A program made the translations under genes and the position numbers. Source: an uncultured Clostridia bacterium (GTDB taxonomy: Bacteria > Bacillota > Clostridia > Christensenellales > Borkfalkiaceae). Taken from it: a DNA stretch of 64,000 nucleotides. A model generated the notes under the pieces. That model ran no database searches. It worked only from the letters and a program-made list of their open reading frames with translations, and was not told where the DNA came from. The stretch spans positions 1-64,000 of the forward strand of contig CANQFA010000001.1 of assembly GCA_947597925.1 (NCBI GenBank), written 5' to 3'. Positions 33,184 to 41,716 of the stretch are shown here, piece by piece; position 1 is the first letter of the stretch, and every line of letters begins with the position of its first letter.

Positions 33184-34476
33184 TCATTTGATGTCGTGCA
33201 GGTCGTGATATTCTATCCGCTCGGTCTCCTTCCACGCGGGCGGGGTCTTGTCCTGCTTCACCGTCCACCAGCTCTGCACATACAGGGGGATGTATTCGAG
33301 CAGATAGAAGGGATTGAAGAGGAGCATCCTGAGCTTTTCGCCCGCCGTGAGCGACTTAAAGGTGTCGCCGCAGGCATACATCGCGAGGATGCTGTAGGCA
33401 AAGAGGAGGACATAGAGGATGCCGAAGGGCAGGAGGATGAGGAAGAGGAGGGCCCTTATCCCGCGGGGGTCAAAGGTAAAGAGGCTGACGATGAGGATGG
33501 CGAGCCCGCACACCATCGTCGCCGCGGTGACGGCGGCAAAGAGGATGAGGGGAAAGACACCGAAGAAATACTCCACCTCGCCCGCCGTATAGTGCCCGCG
33601 CCGCTTTGCCTGTGCCATGATGCGGTCATGGTACTTCTTGTCGCACTGCTTGTACCCCATGAGCCAGCGGAGGCGGCGGGTATAGTTTTCGCCGTGGCCG
33701 AGCGCCTCCTCGGTATAGAGGACGGCATAGGGGTAAAACATGGAGGTAAAGCCCCGCAGGAGGGAGTCGAGCTTGAGCTCATAGTCCTCGGTGAGGGTGC
33801 GGTAGGGCCACCCGCCCAGTGTCTCGATGATGCGGCGGCGGAGCATCATGCCCTGTCCGCAGAGGTTGAGAGGCATGGCATGCCGCATGCGGTAGGTATT
33901 GCCGAGGTCGTCGAGGATGGGCCAGGTGAGCGCCGAGCAGTTGGAGAAGACGGTGCGGTTCTCCTTTCCGCCCAAAAAGTTTTTCGCGCGCTTGCGGGTG
34001 AGATAGATGTCGTAGTCCGCCTCGAGGGCATTGTTGAGCTCGGTGACATAAGAGGGGGCGAGCACGGCGTCGGCATCGACGATGACGAAGGCCTCGTAGC
34101 TTTTCAGGACTTCGGGCGAGAGGCTCTTGAAATATCCGTCGAGGGCGTCGCCCTTGCAGGTCTGCTCGGGGACGACGAAGACATTTGCCCCCATCTCCCG
34201 CGCGATCGCCACGGTGGGGTCGGCGGGGTCCTTTACGATGACATTGACGTCGAAAAAGGCGGGGTCGTAGTCCTGCCCCTTGATGGAGGCGAAGAGGTCC
34301 CGTATTATCTTGCTCTCGTTGCGCGCGGGGATGACGAGGGCTATCTTCCGCTTCTCCTTCGCGCGGTAGTGCTCCGCCTTCTTGAAGGCATAGCGGAAGC
34401 CGAGGAGCTTGGGAAGGTATAAGATGAGCGCGAGGCCCGTGAGGGCGACATAAAAGACGCCGATCCAAAAAAACAT
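33184..34476 (-). CDS. membrane glycosyltransferase, family 2
   Basis: 430 residues. N-terminal TM helix (about 3-20); GT2 catalytic domain with KIALVIPARNESKII, the DxD-type VIVDADAV, the acceptor motif TEDYEL and an RRLRWLMGYK segment in the QxxRW position; then at least three C-terminal TM helices (about 320-400). It resembles processive or N-acetylglucosaminyl-type synthases. It adds sugars on the inner face, perhaps for an exopolysaccharide; no other polysaccharide gene is next to it. Start 34476 after AAGGAGG. Confidence 0.9.
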   Translation of the reverse strand: MFFWIGVFYVALTGLALILYLPKLLGFRYAFKKAEHYRAKEKRKIALVIPARNESKIIRDLFASIKGQDYDPAFFDVNVIVKDPADPTVAIAREMGANVFVVPEQTCKGDALDGYFKSLSPEVLKSYEAFVIVDADAVLAPSYVTELNNALEADYDIYLTRKRAKNFLGGKENRTVFSNCSALTWPILDDLGNTYRMRHAMPLNLCGQGMMLRRRIIETLGGWPYRTLTEDYELKLDSLLRGFTSMFYPYAVLYTEEALGHGENYTRRLRWLMGYKQCDKKYHDRIMAQAKRRGHYTAGEVEYFFGVFPLILFAAVTAATMVCGLAILIVSLFTFDPRGIRALLFLILLPFGILYVLLFAYSILAMYACGDTFKSLTAGEKLRMLLFNPFYLLEYIPLYVQSWWTVKQDKTPPAWKETERIEYHDLHDIK

Positions 34477-34509
34477 GCGCACACCTCCTTCCTTTTTTGT
34501 ATTACTGCA

Positions 34510-34538
34510 ATTATAGCAAAAATTGCGCCCGCTGTCAA
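34510..34538 (-). promoter_or_regulatory. glycosyltransferase gene promoter
   Basis: Minus strand: perfect -35 TTGACA (34533-34538), 17-bp spacer, perfect -10 TATAAT (34510-34515). Confidence 0.9.
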
Positions 34539-34631
34539 CGAAATGTAATGAAATTTCATGACAAGTGCCCGCGCGGCGCGAAACGACAAAAAGAGAGCGG
34601 GGCATGTCCGAGACACACCCCGCGGAAATTT

Positions 34632-36002
34632 TCAGAAGAGGGTCTTTTCGCCGAGGAAGGAGATGACTTCTTCGGGCGACATGCGCTGCTGCTCCATGGT
34701 GTCGCGGTCGCGCACGGTCACAGTGCCGTTTTCGAGGGTATCGAAGTCCACCGTGAGGCAGTAGGGCGTGCCGATCTCATCTTGCCGCCTGTACCGCTTG
34801 CCGATGGACCCCGCCTCGTCGTAGGTGACCGTAAAGCGCTTCTTGAGCTTTTCGAGGAGCTCCTTTGCGGGCGCGGCGAGATTTTTCTGGAGGGGCAGGA
34901 CGGCAGCCTTATAGGCCGCGATGGCGGGATGGAAGTGCATGACGCTGCGCACTTCGCCGTTTTCGAGGGTCTCCTCTTCATAGGCCTCGGTGAGCACGGC
35001 GAGCATGAGGCGGTCGGCGCCGATGGAGTACTCGATGACATAGGGGATATACCGCTCTCCCGAGATGGGGTCGATATAGGTAAGGCTCTTGCCCGAATAT
35101 TCCTGATGCCGCGAGAGGTCGTAGTCGGTGCGGTTGTGGATGCCGTTGAGCTCCTGCCAGCCCATGGGGTAGAGATATTGGATATCGCACGCCTCCTTTG
35201 CATAGTGGGCGAGCTTGTCGTGGTCGTGGAAGCGAAGATGCTCGGGGTTGAAGCCGAGGTCGACGAGGAAGCGGAAGGCGCGCTCCTTATATTCTCTGTA
35301 ATATTCCTCGTCCGTGCCCTCCTTGCAGAACCACTGGTGCTCCATCTGCTCGAACTCGATGGTGCGGAAGATGAAGTTCCCGGGGGTGATCTCGTTGCGG
35401 AAGGCCTTGCCGATCTGCGCGATGCCGAAGGGGACCTTTGCCCGCGTCGTGCGCTGGACATTGAGGAAATTCACAAATTCACCCTGCGCCGTCTCGGGAC
35501 GGAGGTAAATCTTATTCTGGCTCTCGTCGGTCACCCCGCGCGAGGTCTCGAACATGAGGTTAAAGGTGCGGATGGGCGTCCAGTCGAAGCCGCCGCAGTT
35601 GGGGCAATGTACCTCGTGTTCGCGGATATAGGTCTCCATCTCCTCATTGGACATGAGGTCGGGGTTGACGGCGCCCTTCGAGTGCGCCTCAATGAGGTTG
35701 TCGGCGCGGTGGCGCGTCTTGCACTTCTTGCAGTCCATCTTGGGGTCGGAGAAGGAGGTGGTGTGTCCGCTCGCCTCCCAGACGCGCGAATTCATGAGGA
35801 TGGCGGCATCGACGCCGTAGGAGTTTTCGCTCTCGGCGACGAAGCGCTTCCACCACGCCCGCTTGATGTTGTTTTTGATCTCCACACCCACGGGGCCGTA
35901 GTCCCAGGTATTTCCCATGCCGCCGTAGATCTCGCTGCCGGGAAAGACGATCCCGCGCGCCTTGCACAGGGCGACGAGCTTGTCCATCGTGATAGTTGCC
36001 AT
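34632..36002 (-). CDS. glyS: glycyl-tRNA synthetase, dimeric type
   Basis: 456 residues, the alpha2 class IIa form used by many Bacillota, unlike the alpha2-beta2 GlyQ/GlyS enzyme. It keeps CKARGIVFPGSEIYGGMGNT at the N-terminus, the motif 2 region (FRNEITPGNFIFRTIEFEQME) and the C-terminal anticodon-binding domain ending in FLGEKTLF. The zinc-type cysteines CKKCK and CPNC are present. The start at 36002 (MATITMDK) is preferred over the longer frame to 36029 because the family begins here and GGTAGG precedes it. Promoter at 36035-36063; no T-box is seen in the short leader. Confidence 0.96.
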   Translation of the reverse strand: MATITMDKLVALCKARGIVFPGSEIYGGMGNTWDYGPVGVEIKNNIKRAWWKRFVAESENSYGVDAAILMNSRVWEASGHTTSFSDPKMDCKKCKTRHRADNLIEAHSKGAVNPDLMSNEEMETYIREHEVHCPNCGGFDWTPIRTFNLMFETSRGVTDESQNKIYLRPETAQGEFVNFLNVQRTTRAKVPFGIAQIGKAFRNEITPGNFIFRTIEFEQMEHQWFCKEGTDEEYYREYKERAFRFLVDLGFNPEHLRFHDHDKLAHYAKEACDIQYLYPMGWQELNGIHNRTDYDLSRHQEYSGKSLTYIDPISGERYIPYVIEYSIGADRLMLAVLTEAYEEETLENGEVRSVMHFHPAIAAYKAAVLPLQKNLAAPAKELLEKLKKRFTVTYDEAGSIGKRYRRQDEIGTPYCLTVDFDTLENGTVTVRDRDTMEQQRMSPEEVISFLGEKTLF

Positions 36003-36034
36003 ATGTGAACCTACCTTTCTTTCTTTCAACGAAC

Positions 36035-36063
36035 ATTATACAGGAGAATGGAAAAAGGGTCAA
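36035..36063 (-). promoter_or_regulatory. glyS promoter
   Basis: Minus strand: -35 TTGACC (36058-36063), 17-bp spacer, perfect -10 TATAAT (36035-36040). Confidence 0.85.
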
Positions 36064-36099
36064 GCGTTTCGGGCCCCTTTTCGCGAATTGCCGCAGAGC

Positions 36100-37131
36100 T
36101 CAGAAGCAGCGCTCCCGCCGCGACTTCCTGCATTCCTCCACCCTGCCGCATTGGTAGCACAGCTCGTTTTCGAGGGGCGCGCCCGCCGCGAAGGCCGTGA
36201 GATTTTTCACCGTCGTCTCGGCGATGTTCTCGAGCGCCTCCCCCGTCAAGAAGGCCTGATGGGAGGTCACGATGACATTTGGCATGGAGATGAGCCGCGC
36301 GAGGGTATCGTCTTCCACGATATGCCCCGAGAAATCGCGGAAGAAGAGGTCGCTCTCCTCCTCATAGACGTCGAGACAGGCGGCGCCCACCTTCCGCGCC
36401 TTGATGCTCTCGACGAGGGCCTCCGCGTCGATGAGGGCACCCCGCGACGTATTGAGGATGACGACGCCCGTCTTGCACTTCGCGAGGGTGTCGGCATTGA
36501 GGAAGTGAAAATTTTCCTCCGTCAGCGGGCAGTGGAGGGAGAGGATGTCGCTGCGCGCGAGGAGTTCGTCTTCCGAGACATATTCGATGCCCGCGCCCTC
36601 CGCGGGATAGGGGTCGAAGCCCAAGACATGCATGCCGAATCCGCGGCAGATGTCGGCAAAGACGCGGCCGATCTTTCCCGTGCCCACGATGCCCACCGTC
36701 TTGCCGTGCAGGTCGAAGCCCGTGAGGCCCGAGAGGGAGAAGTTGAACTCCCGCGTGCGGTTATATGCCTTGTGGATGCGCCGCACCGAGGTGAGCAGGA
36801 GCGCCATGGTGTGCTCGGCGACGGCGTAGGGAGAGTAGGCGGGCACGCGCACGACGTGGAGCTTTCCGAAGCAGGCGGCGAGGTCGACGTTGTTATACCC
36901 CGCACAGCGCAGGGCCGCCACGCGCACCCCCGCGGCATAGAGTTTTTCGGCGACGGGCGCGCTCAGGACATCGTTGACGAAGAGACACACGCCGTCATAC
37001 CCCCGCGCGAGCTCCGCCGTGTCCTCTCCGAGGCGGGTCTCGAAGAACTTGAACTCGATGCCCGCCTCCTCTCCGAGGCGGGTAAAGGCGGGGATATCAT
37101 ATTCCTTTGTGTCGAAAAATGCGATCCTCAT
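36100..37131 (-). CDS. ldhA: D-lactate dehydrogenase (2-hydroxyacid dehydrogenase)
   Basis: 343 residues. NAD-binding GTGKIGRV in the central Rossmann domain; catalytic Arg in LNTSRGALID, Glu in the following block and His in VTSHQAFLT. The VPAYSPYAVAEHTMALLL and ALRCAGYNNVDL blocks are those of fermentative D-LDH. It reduces pyruvate to D-lactate. A cysteine-rich C-terminal tail (CYQCGRVEEC) is an odd addition. It starts 15 nt after the PAP2 gene stop, so the two may be co-transcribed. Confidence 0.92.
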   Translation of the reverse strand: MRIAFFDTKEYDIPAFTRLGEEAGIEFKFFETRLGEDTAELARGYDGVCLFVNDVLSAPVAEKLYAAGVRVAALRCAGYNNVDLAACFGKLHVVRVPAYSPYAVAEHTMALLLTSVRRIHKAYNRTREFNFSLSGLTGFDLHGKTVGIVGTGKIGRVFADICRGFGMHVLGFDPYPAEGAGIEYVSEDELLARSDILSLHCPLTEENFHFLNADTLAKCKTGVVILNTSRGALIDAEALVESIKARKVGAACLDVYEEESDLFFRDFSGHIVEDDTLARLISMPNVIVTSHQAFLTGEALENIAETTVKNLTAFAAGAPLENELCYQCGRVEECRKSRRERCF

Positions 37132-37146
37132 AAAGACCTCCGGGAT

Positions 37147-38004
37147 TCATATTTTCAGGATGCGGAAGAGAAGCTCCGCGAGGAAGATGGCCGCCCCCGC
37201 GAGGAGAAACCAGCGCAGGAGCGAAAAGGCCGCGCCCTCGGGAAAGAGGAGGGTGCAGGCATAGACGGCGCCTACGGAAAGGAGCCCCACGGGAAGGCGG
37301 AGAAGACGCCGCTTGAGGGACTTCGGGGGCGAATATTTCAGAAAGGAGGCGAGGGGCGAGAAGAAGGCCGCCCCCGCGATGAGCGCGGACGTGTGTACCA
37401 TGTCCGAGGTCGGGGCGAAGGGAAGGACAAAGAGGGCGACGAGGGCGAAGCATCCGAGGAAGTAGTAGCGGAAGGCATAGAGCTCGCGGAAGACGGCATG
37501 CCAGAAGAGGGCGATGAGCAGTCCGAACCCCATCCCCGCCAGAAGGTCGGAGGGATAGTGCACGCCGAAGTAGAGGCGAGAGAGGGCGATGAGGAGGGGA
37601 AGAAGGAGGGCGGCGGTCCAGACGAGGCCCCTCCTCTTTTTCGCCGTGAGGGCGCAGGAGGAGGTGAACGCCAGGGAGGACTGCGCATGTCCGCTCGGGA
37701 AGGAGATATAGTCCCCGAGGTCCCGCGTCGAGAAGAGAGGGGTGTCGAGGTCGAGCCGCTCCACGACGCCCGCGGCATAGGGGCGGGGACGGCGCACTCC
37801 CTCCTTCATCATGGCATTGACGGAGGCCGAGGTGAGCACGGTGAAGAGGAGCTCCTCTCCCCGCCTGCCGCCTATGAGCCAGTAGAGGAGGATGACGGCG
37901 GCGCCCACGACGAGCCCTTCCCCCAAAAATCCGAAGAGTGCGGCGACGGGAGTCAGGGCGGCGGAGCGAATGCTCTCAAAAAATTGTAAGATGGCCTGTT
38001 CCAT
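37147..38004 (-). CDS. PAP2-family membrane phosphatase
   Basis: 285 residues with about six or seven TM helices. The three phosphatase motifs are present: KEGVRRPRP, PSGHA, and SRLYFGVHYPSD. Such enzymes remove phosphate from undecaprenyl-PP or phosphatidic acid at the outer face of the membrane. ATG 38004 has no ribosome site and lies only 6 nt after a -10 box (TATAAT, 38011-38016 on the minus strand), so the message is probably leaderless. A TTG at 38022 would lie on top of the -10 box. It is followed by ldhA. Confidence 0.88.
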   Translation of the reverse strand: MEQAILQFFESIRSAALTPVAALFGFLGEGLVVGAAVILLYWLIGGRRGEELLFTVLTSASVNAMMKEGVRRPRPYAAGVVERLDLDTPLFSTRDLGDYISFPSGHAQSSLAFTSSCALTAKKRRGLVWTAALLLPLLIALSRLYFGVHYPSDLLAGMGFGLLIALFWHAVFRELYAFRYYFLGCFALVALFVLPFAPTSDMVHTSALIAGAAFFSPLASFLKYSPPKSLKRRLLRLPVGLLSVGAVYACTLLFPEGAAFSLLRWFLLAGAAIFLAELLFRILKI

Positions 38005-38155
38005 AGCTTGATTATACCACAAATTCCAAAAAAATACCCCGAAAAACTATCCTTTTCGGGGAAAATATGTTATAATTGTTACGGAACGCCGCGCGGGTCC
38101 CTTTTTGGGGTGCAAAATTTTCTCTTCCGCGCCGTTTCCATGGGAGAACAGCCAA

Positions 38156-39772
38156 ATGCAATCGGAAAATTTCATTCAGGACATCGTGGAGAGCGACCTC
38201 GCGGAGGGGAGGGTGGAGAAGATCCGCACCCGTTTCCCGCCCGAGCCGAACGGCTACCTCCATCTCGGACACGCCAAGGCAATGTACGTCGACTTCGGCA
38301 CCGCCGAAAAGTACGGCGGCAAGTGCAACCTCTTTTTCGACGACACCAACCCCTCCAAGGAAAAGACGGAGTTTGTGGACGCCATCCGCGCCGACATCCG
38401 CTGGATGGGCTACACGTGGGACAGGGAGGTCTATGCCTCCGACTTCTTCGACACCATCTATGCCTATGCCGAAAAGCTCATCGGGATGGGAAAGGCCTTC
38501 GTCTGCGACCTTTCCGCCGAGGAGATCAAGGCGACGCGGGGCACCCTCACCGAGCCCGGCACCGAGAGCCCCTATAGGAGCCGCACGCCCGAGGAGAACC
38601 TGAAGCTCTTCCGCGAGATGCGGGACGGGAAATATGCCGACGGGGAGAAGTGCCTGCGCGCGAAGATCGACATGGCGTCCCCCAATATCAACCTCCGCGA
38701 CCCCGTCATCTACCGCATCCTCCGCGCAGAACATCACCGCACGGGGAACAAGTGGTGCATCTATCCCATGTACGATTATGCGCACCCCATCTGCGACTTT
38801 TTGCAGGGCGTGACCCATTCCCTCTGCACGCTGGAGTTCGAGGACCATCGCCCGCTCTATGACTGGGTGGGCATCACGCTGGGCTTTGCGCCCAAGCCGC
38901 GGCAGATAGAGTTTGCCCGCCTCAATGTCACCAACCTCGTCATGAGCAAGCGCTATCTCAAAAAGCTCGTGGAGGAGGGCACCGTGCATGGATGGGACGA
39001 TCCCCGCATGCCCACCCTCGCGGGCATCCGCAAGCGGGGCATCCCGCCCGAGGCGGTGCGCGACTTCTGCGCGCGCGCGGGCGTCGCAAAGGCGCAGTCG
39101 GAGTGCGAGATCGGCTATTTCGAGGCGGTGGTGCGGGACTATCTCAACCTCCACGCCCCCCGCGCCATGGCCGTCGTCGACCCCCTCAAGCTCACCATCA
39201 CCAATTACGAGGGCGAGGAAGAGGTGGACTTCGAGATCAATCAACTCGAGGAGGGCGCGGGCACCCGCAAGGTGAAATTCTCCTCCACCCTCTATATCGA
39301 GCGTTCGGACTTTTCGCTCGACCCGCCGCCCAAGTACTACCGCTTAAAGCCGGGCGGGTACGTCCGCCTCAAGAATGCCTACATCATCCGCGCCGATGAA
39401 GTCGTGCGGGACGAGAATGGGGAGGTCACGGAGGTGAAGTGCACCTATCTTCCCGAGAGCCGCAGCGGAAACGACACGAGCGGCATCAAGGCAAAGGGCG
39501 TGCTCCACTGGGTCGAGGCCTCCTCGGCGGTCGATGCCGAACTTCGGAAATACGACCACCTCCTCCGCGATGCGGACTATGCGGGGCAGGACTTTTCGGA
39601 GCGGCTCATCCGCGACAGCGAGCACATCTTTGCGGCGAAGGCGGAGCCCTTCCTCGCGGAAAACGAGGGGAGCTATCAGCTCATGCGCACGGGGTACTAC
39701 CGCGCCTTCCGCGAAGGGGGAAAACTCGTCCTCTCCGAGATAGTCTCGCTCAAGGATAACTTCAACAAATAA
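38156..39772 (+). CDS. glnS: glutaminyl-tRNA synthetase
   Basis: 538 residues, typical GlnRS. HIGH box PPEPNGYLHLGHAK, KMSKS equivalent VMSKRYL, and the GlnRS-specific TLEFEDHRPLYDW and IRKRGIPPEAVRDFC. The C-terminal beta-barrel anticodon-binding domain is complete. Most Bacillota make Gln-tRNA indirectly with GatCAB and lack GlnRS, so this gene points to acquisition in its lineage (known in some Clostridia). ATG 38156 after GGGAG; a -10 box TATAAT lies near 38070. Confidence 0.96.
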   Translation: MQSENFIQDIVESDLAEGRVEKIRTRFPPEPNGYLHLGHAKAMYVDFGTAEKYGGKCNLFFDDTNPSKEKTEFVDAIRADIRWMGYTWDREVYASDFFDTIYAYAEKLIGMGKAFVCDLSAEEIKATRGTLTEPGTESPYRSRTPEENLKLFREMRDGKYADGEKCLRAKIDMASPNINLRDPVIYRILRAEHHRTGNKWCIYPMYDYAHPICDFLQGVTHSLCTLEFEDHRPLYDWVGITLGFAPKPRQIEFARLNVTNLVMSKRYLKKLVEEGTVHGWDDPRMPTLAGIRKRGIPPEAVRDFCARAGVAKAQSECEIGYFEAVVRDYLNLHAPRAMAVVDPLKLTITNYEGEEEVDFEINQLEEGAGTRKVKFSSTLYIERSDFSLDPPPKYYRLKPGGYVRLKNAYIIRADEVVRDENGEVTEVKCTYLPESRSGNDTSGIKAKGVLHWVEASSAVDAELRKYDHLLRDADYAGQDFSERLIRDSEHIFAAKAEPFLAENEGSYQLMRTGYYRAFREGGKLVLSEIVSLKDNFNK

Positions 39773-39838
39773 GACCTTTCGGATAAAACGACGGCACCAT
39801 GTCCGAAGGGTAGGCCTCAAAACCATACGGAGGTTCAT

Positions 39839-40939
39839 ATGGAACAGATAATTTCGAGCATCATGACCGTCCTCATCGTAGCGGTGTGCGTCTATGCGGC
39901 GGGGTCCATCATCTACGGGGCCCTGCGCAAGTTCTCGCGCATGGGCTGGGGGGCGTGGCAGATCCTCTTTGCCTGGGGGCTCACCGCGATCTTCGGGCTT
40001 GTCCCCGTGGGAGGAACGCCCGCCGTACGGTTTTGGGTGGGACTTCTCGAGATCCTCGGCGCGGTGGGGATCTCCCTCGCCGTGGGCGCCGCCGTGCGCT
40101 TCGCCATGGAGAAAAAGGTCCGTCCCGCGCATGCCTTCTGGAGGGTCTGCGACCGCCTGCTCGGCGTCGTGACCGCTCTCCTCAATGTCGCGGTGATCGT
40201 CCTCGTCGTCGGCGTCGCCGTGCTCCTCTACTTCAACTTCGTCCACGAGTCGGAGCCCATGTCCGTCCTCGGCGCCATCTTCGGGTCGGAATACTGGAAA
40301 TACTTCCTGCGCTTTGCGGCGGATATCTTCCTCATCGTCCCTCTCTTCTTCGTCATGCGTACAGGCTACCGCGTGGGCTTCGCCCGTTCCGTCGTCGTCG
40401 TCCTGATGCTCATCCTCACGGTGGGCTCGGTGGCACTCGCCGCCTACCTCGTGCTCGGCGTGCCCTTCTTCCGTGATATCGCGGTCGATATCTTCTCCGC
40501 GAGCGGCGCGGGGGAGAAGTGGGCGCCTCTCGGATTTCTCATCGTGGGCGGAGGACTCTTCGTCGTCTTCTTCATCATCTCCTGCGTGCTCGGCTTCCTG
40601 ATGAGCAAGCTCGTCCGCCGCGTGCGCTATTCGTACTTCTGGGGCATCCTCGACGGCACCATCGGGGCGGCGATCGCGACGGCGGTCTTCCTCCTCCTCG
40701 TGCTGGTCTTTTATGCCCTCCTCGCCTATCTCGCCTCGGGAGCCATCGGGCAGCTCGTGGAGAGGATCGCACAGGCGCTCACGGAGGCAGGCCTGCCCGC
40801 CGACAGCCTCGGCAACGTGGAGAATATCGTGACGAATATGCAGGATATCCTCACGAAGATCCGCGACATGCTCGTCTCGTCGCGCATCACAAGCGGGCTC
40901 TACTACGGCAACTTCATCGTATTCGGAGCCCAAGCATAA
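39839..40939 (+). CDS. polytopic membrane protein, possibly CvpA-like
   Basis: 366 residues with about nine TM helices. The last third (GILDGTIGAAIATAVFLLLV followed by a helix and a long amphipathic segment, then SSRITSGLYYGNFIV) resembles the C-terminal half of CvpA proteins; the first two thirds are not recognised. No enzyme motif is visible. ATG 39839 follows GGAGG. It is not clearly in an operon with glnS (66-nt gap) or with the following small genes (38-nt gap). Confidence 0.7.
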   Translation: MEQIISSIMTVLIVAVCVYAAGSIIYGALRKFSRMGWGAWQILFAWGLTAIFGLVPVGGTPAVRFWVGLLEILGAVGISLAVGAAVRFAMEKKVRPAHAFWRVCDRLLGVVTALLNVAVIVLVVGVAVLLYFNFVHESEPMSVLGAIFGSEYWKYFLRFAADIFLIVPLFFVMRTGYRVGFARSVVVVLMLILTVGSVALAAYLVLGVPFFRDIAVDIFSASGAGEKWAPLGFLIVGGGLFVVFFIISCVLGFLMSKLVRRVRYSYFWGILDGTIGAAIATAVFLLLVLVFYALLAYLASGAIGQLVERIAQALTEAGLPADSLGNVENIVTNMQDILTKIRDMLVSSRITSGLYYGNFIVFGAQA

Positions 40940-40977
40940 GCGGATAATTTTCCCTCCGCGGGGCATACTTTTTGCGT

Positions 40978-41340
40978 ATGTTGGACCCGTCATCTGCCGC
41001 TCTTTTAAGGGCGGTCAATGAAGCCTGCCGCGGCGGGGGATTTGTCATATTGGAAGAGGAGGAGCTTGCCCGCGCCCTGCCCTATGGGGAGGGAGATGTG
41101 GGGAAGATCCTCGCCTATCTCGAGGAAAAGCGGCTCATCGAGACGCGCTATGCGGAGGGAGGCATCTTCTGCGTGCGGACCGTGCCCGCGGGGCGGGCCT
41201 ATCCCGAGCGCGCCGAGCGGGAGAGCCGGGAGGAGAAGAGAAGCCTCCGCGACCACTTCCTCTGGTCCTTCTGGGGAAGTCTTGCGGGCGGTGCGCTCAT
41301 CACCCTCCTCGCCCTCCTTCTGGAGGCGCTCCTTGTATAA
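40978..41340 (+). CDS. small winged-helix-like protein with C-terminal TM helix (paralogue 1)
   Basis: 120 residues. The first about 70 have a helix-helix-helix-wing pattern (DVGKILAYLEEKRLIETRYAEGGIFCVRTVPAG), like a winged-helix DNA-binding domain. A charged linker and one C-terminal TM helix (about 97-118) follow. The next gene has the same plan. Membrane-tethered winged-helix proteins can be signal-responsive regulators. ATG 40978 is preferred; TTG 40972 is also possible. The stop overlaps the TTG start of the paralogue. Confidence 0.65.
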   Translation: MLDPSSAALLRAVNEACRGGGFVILEEEELARALPYGEGDVGKILAYLEEKRLIETRYAEGGIFCVRTVPAGRAYPERAERESREEKRSLRDHFLWSFWGSLAGGALITLLALLLEALLV

Positions 41341-41704
41341 CGCACAGCTCTCGAGAAGGGAAAATGAAGTCATGTCGGCAGTTTTCGAGCTCTCCGGCGG
41401 CAAGGAGCGCTTTCTGGTCTCTCCCTACGAGATCCTGTCCGTGCTTCCCGCGCGGGCGGCCTTTGACGAGGAGAAACTTGAGAGAGTTCTGCGCGCGCTG
41501 GAGCTCGACGGCTATTTCGAGCTCGTGTCATCGGACAGGAAGGGCGAAAAGACCTACTGTATCCGCATGCGCGAGGCGGGCAGGTCGTATCGCAGGGAGG
41601 ACACCAAGCGGCGGCGCGACCTCGCTGTGAGGCTGCTCCTCGCCGCCGTCTGCGGATTGCTCTCCGCGACGATAGGGCTTCTTCTGAAGGTGATCGCGGG
41701 TTAG
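41333..41704 (+). CDS. small winged-helix-like protein with C-terminal TM helix (paralogue 2)
   Basis: 123 residues with the same design as the gene before it: LSRRENEVMSAVFELSGGKE, FLVSPYEILSVLPARAAFDE, LERVLRALELDGYFELVSSD (winged-helix-like), KTYCIRMREAGRSYRRE wing and linker, then one TM helix (about 101-120). TTG 41333 is chosen because GGAGG (41322-41326) sits 6 nt before it and the frame gives a complete N-terminal helix; ATG 41372 would cut the first helix. It overlaps the preceding gene by 8 nt, so the two are coupled, and uvrB follows 12 nt after the stop. Confidence 0.7.
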   Translation: MYNAQLSRRENEVMSAVFELSGGKERFLVSPYEILSVLPARAAFDEEKLERVLRALELDGYFELVSSDRKGEKTYCIRMREAGRSYRREDTKRRRDLAVRLLLAAVCGLLSATIGLLLKVIAG

Positions 41705-41716
41705 CGGAGTTCGGAT

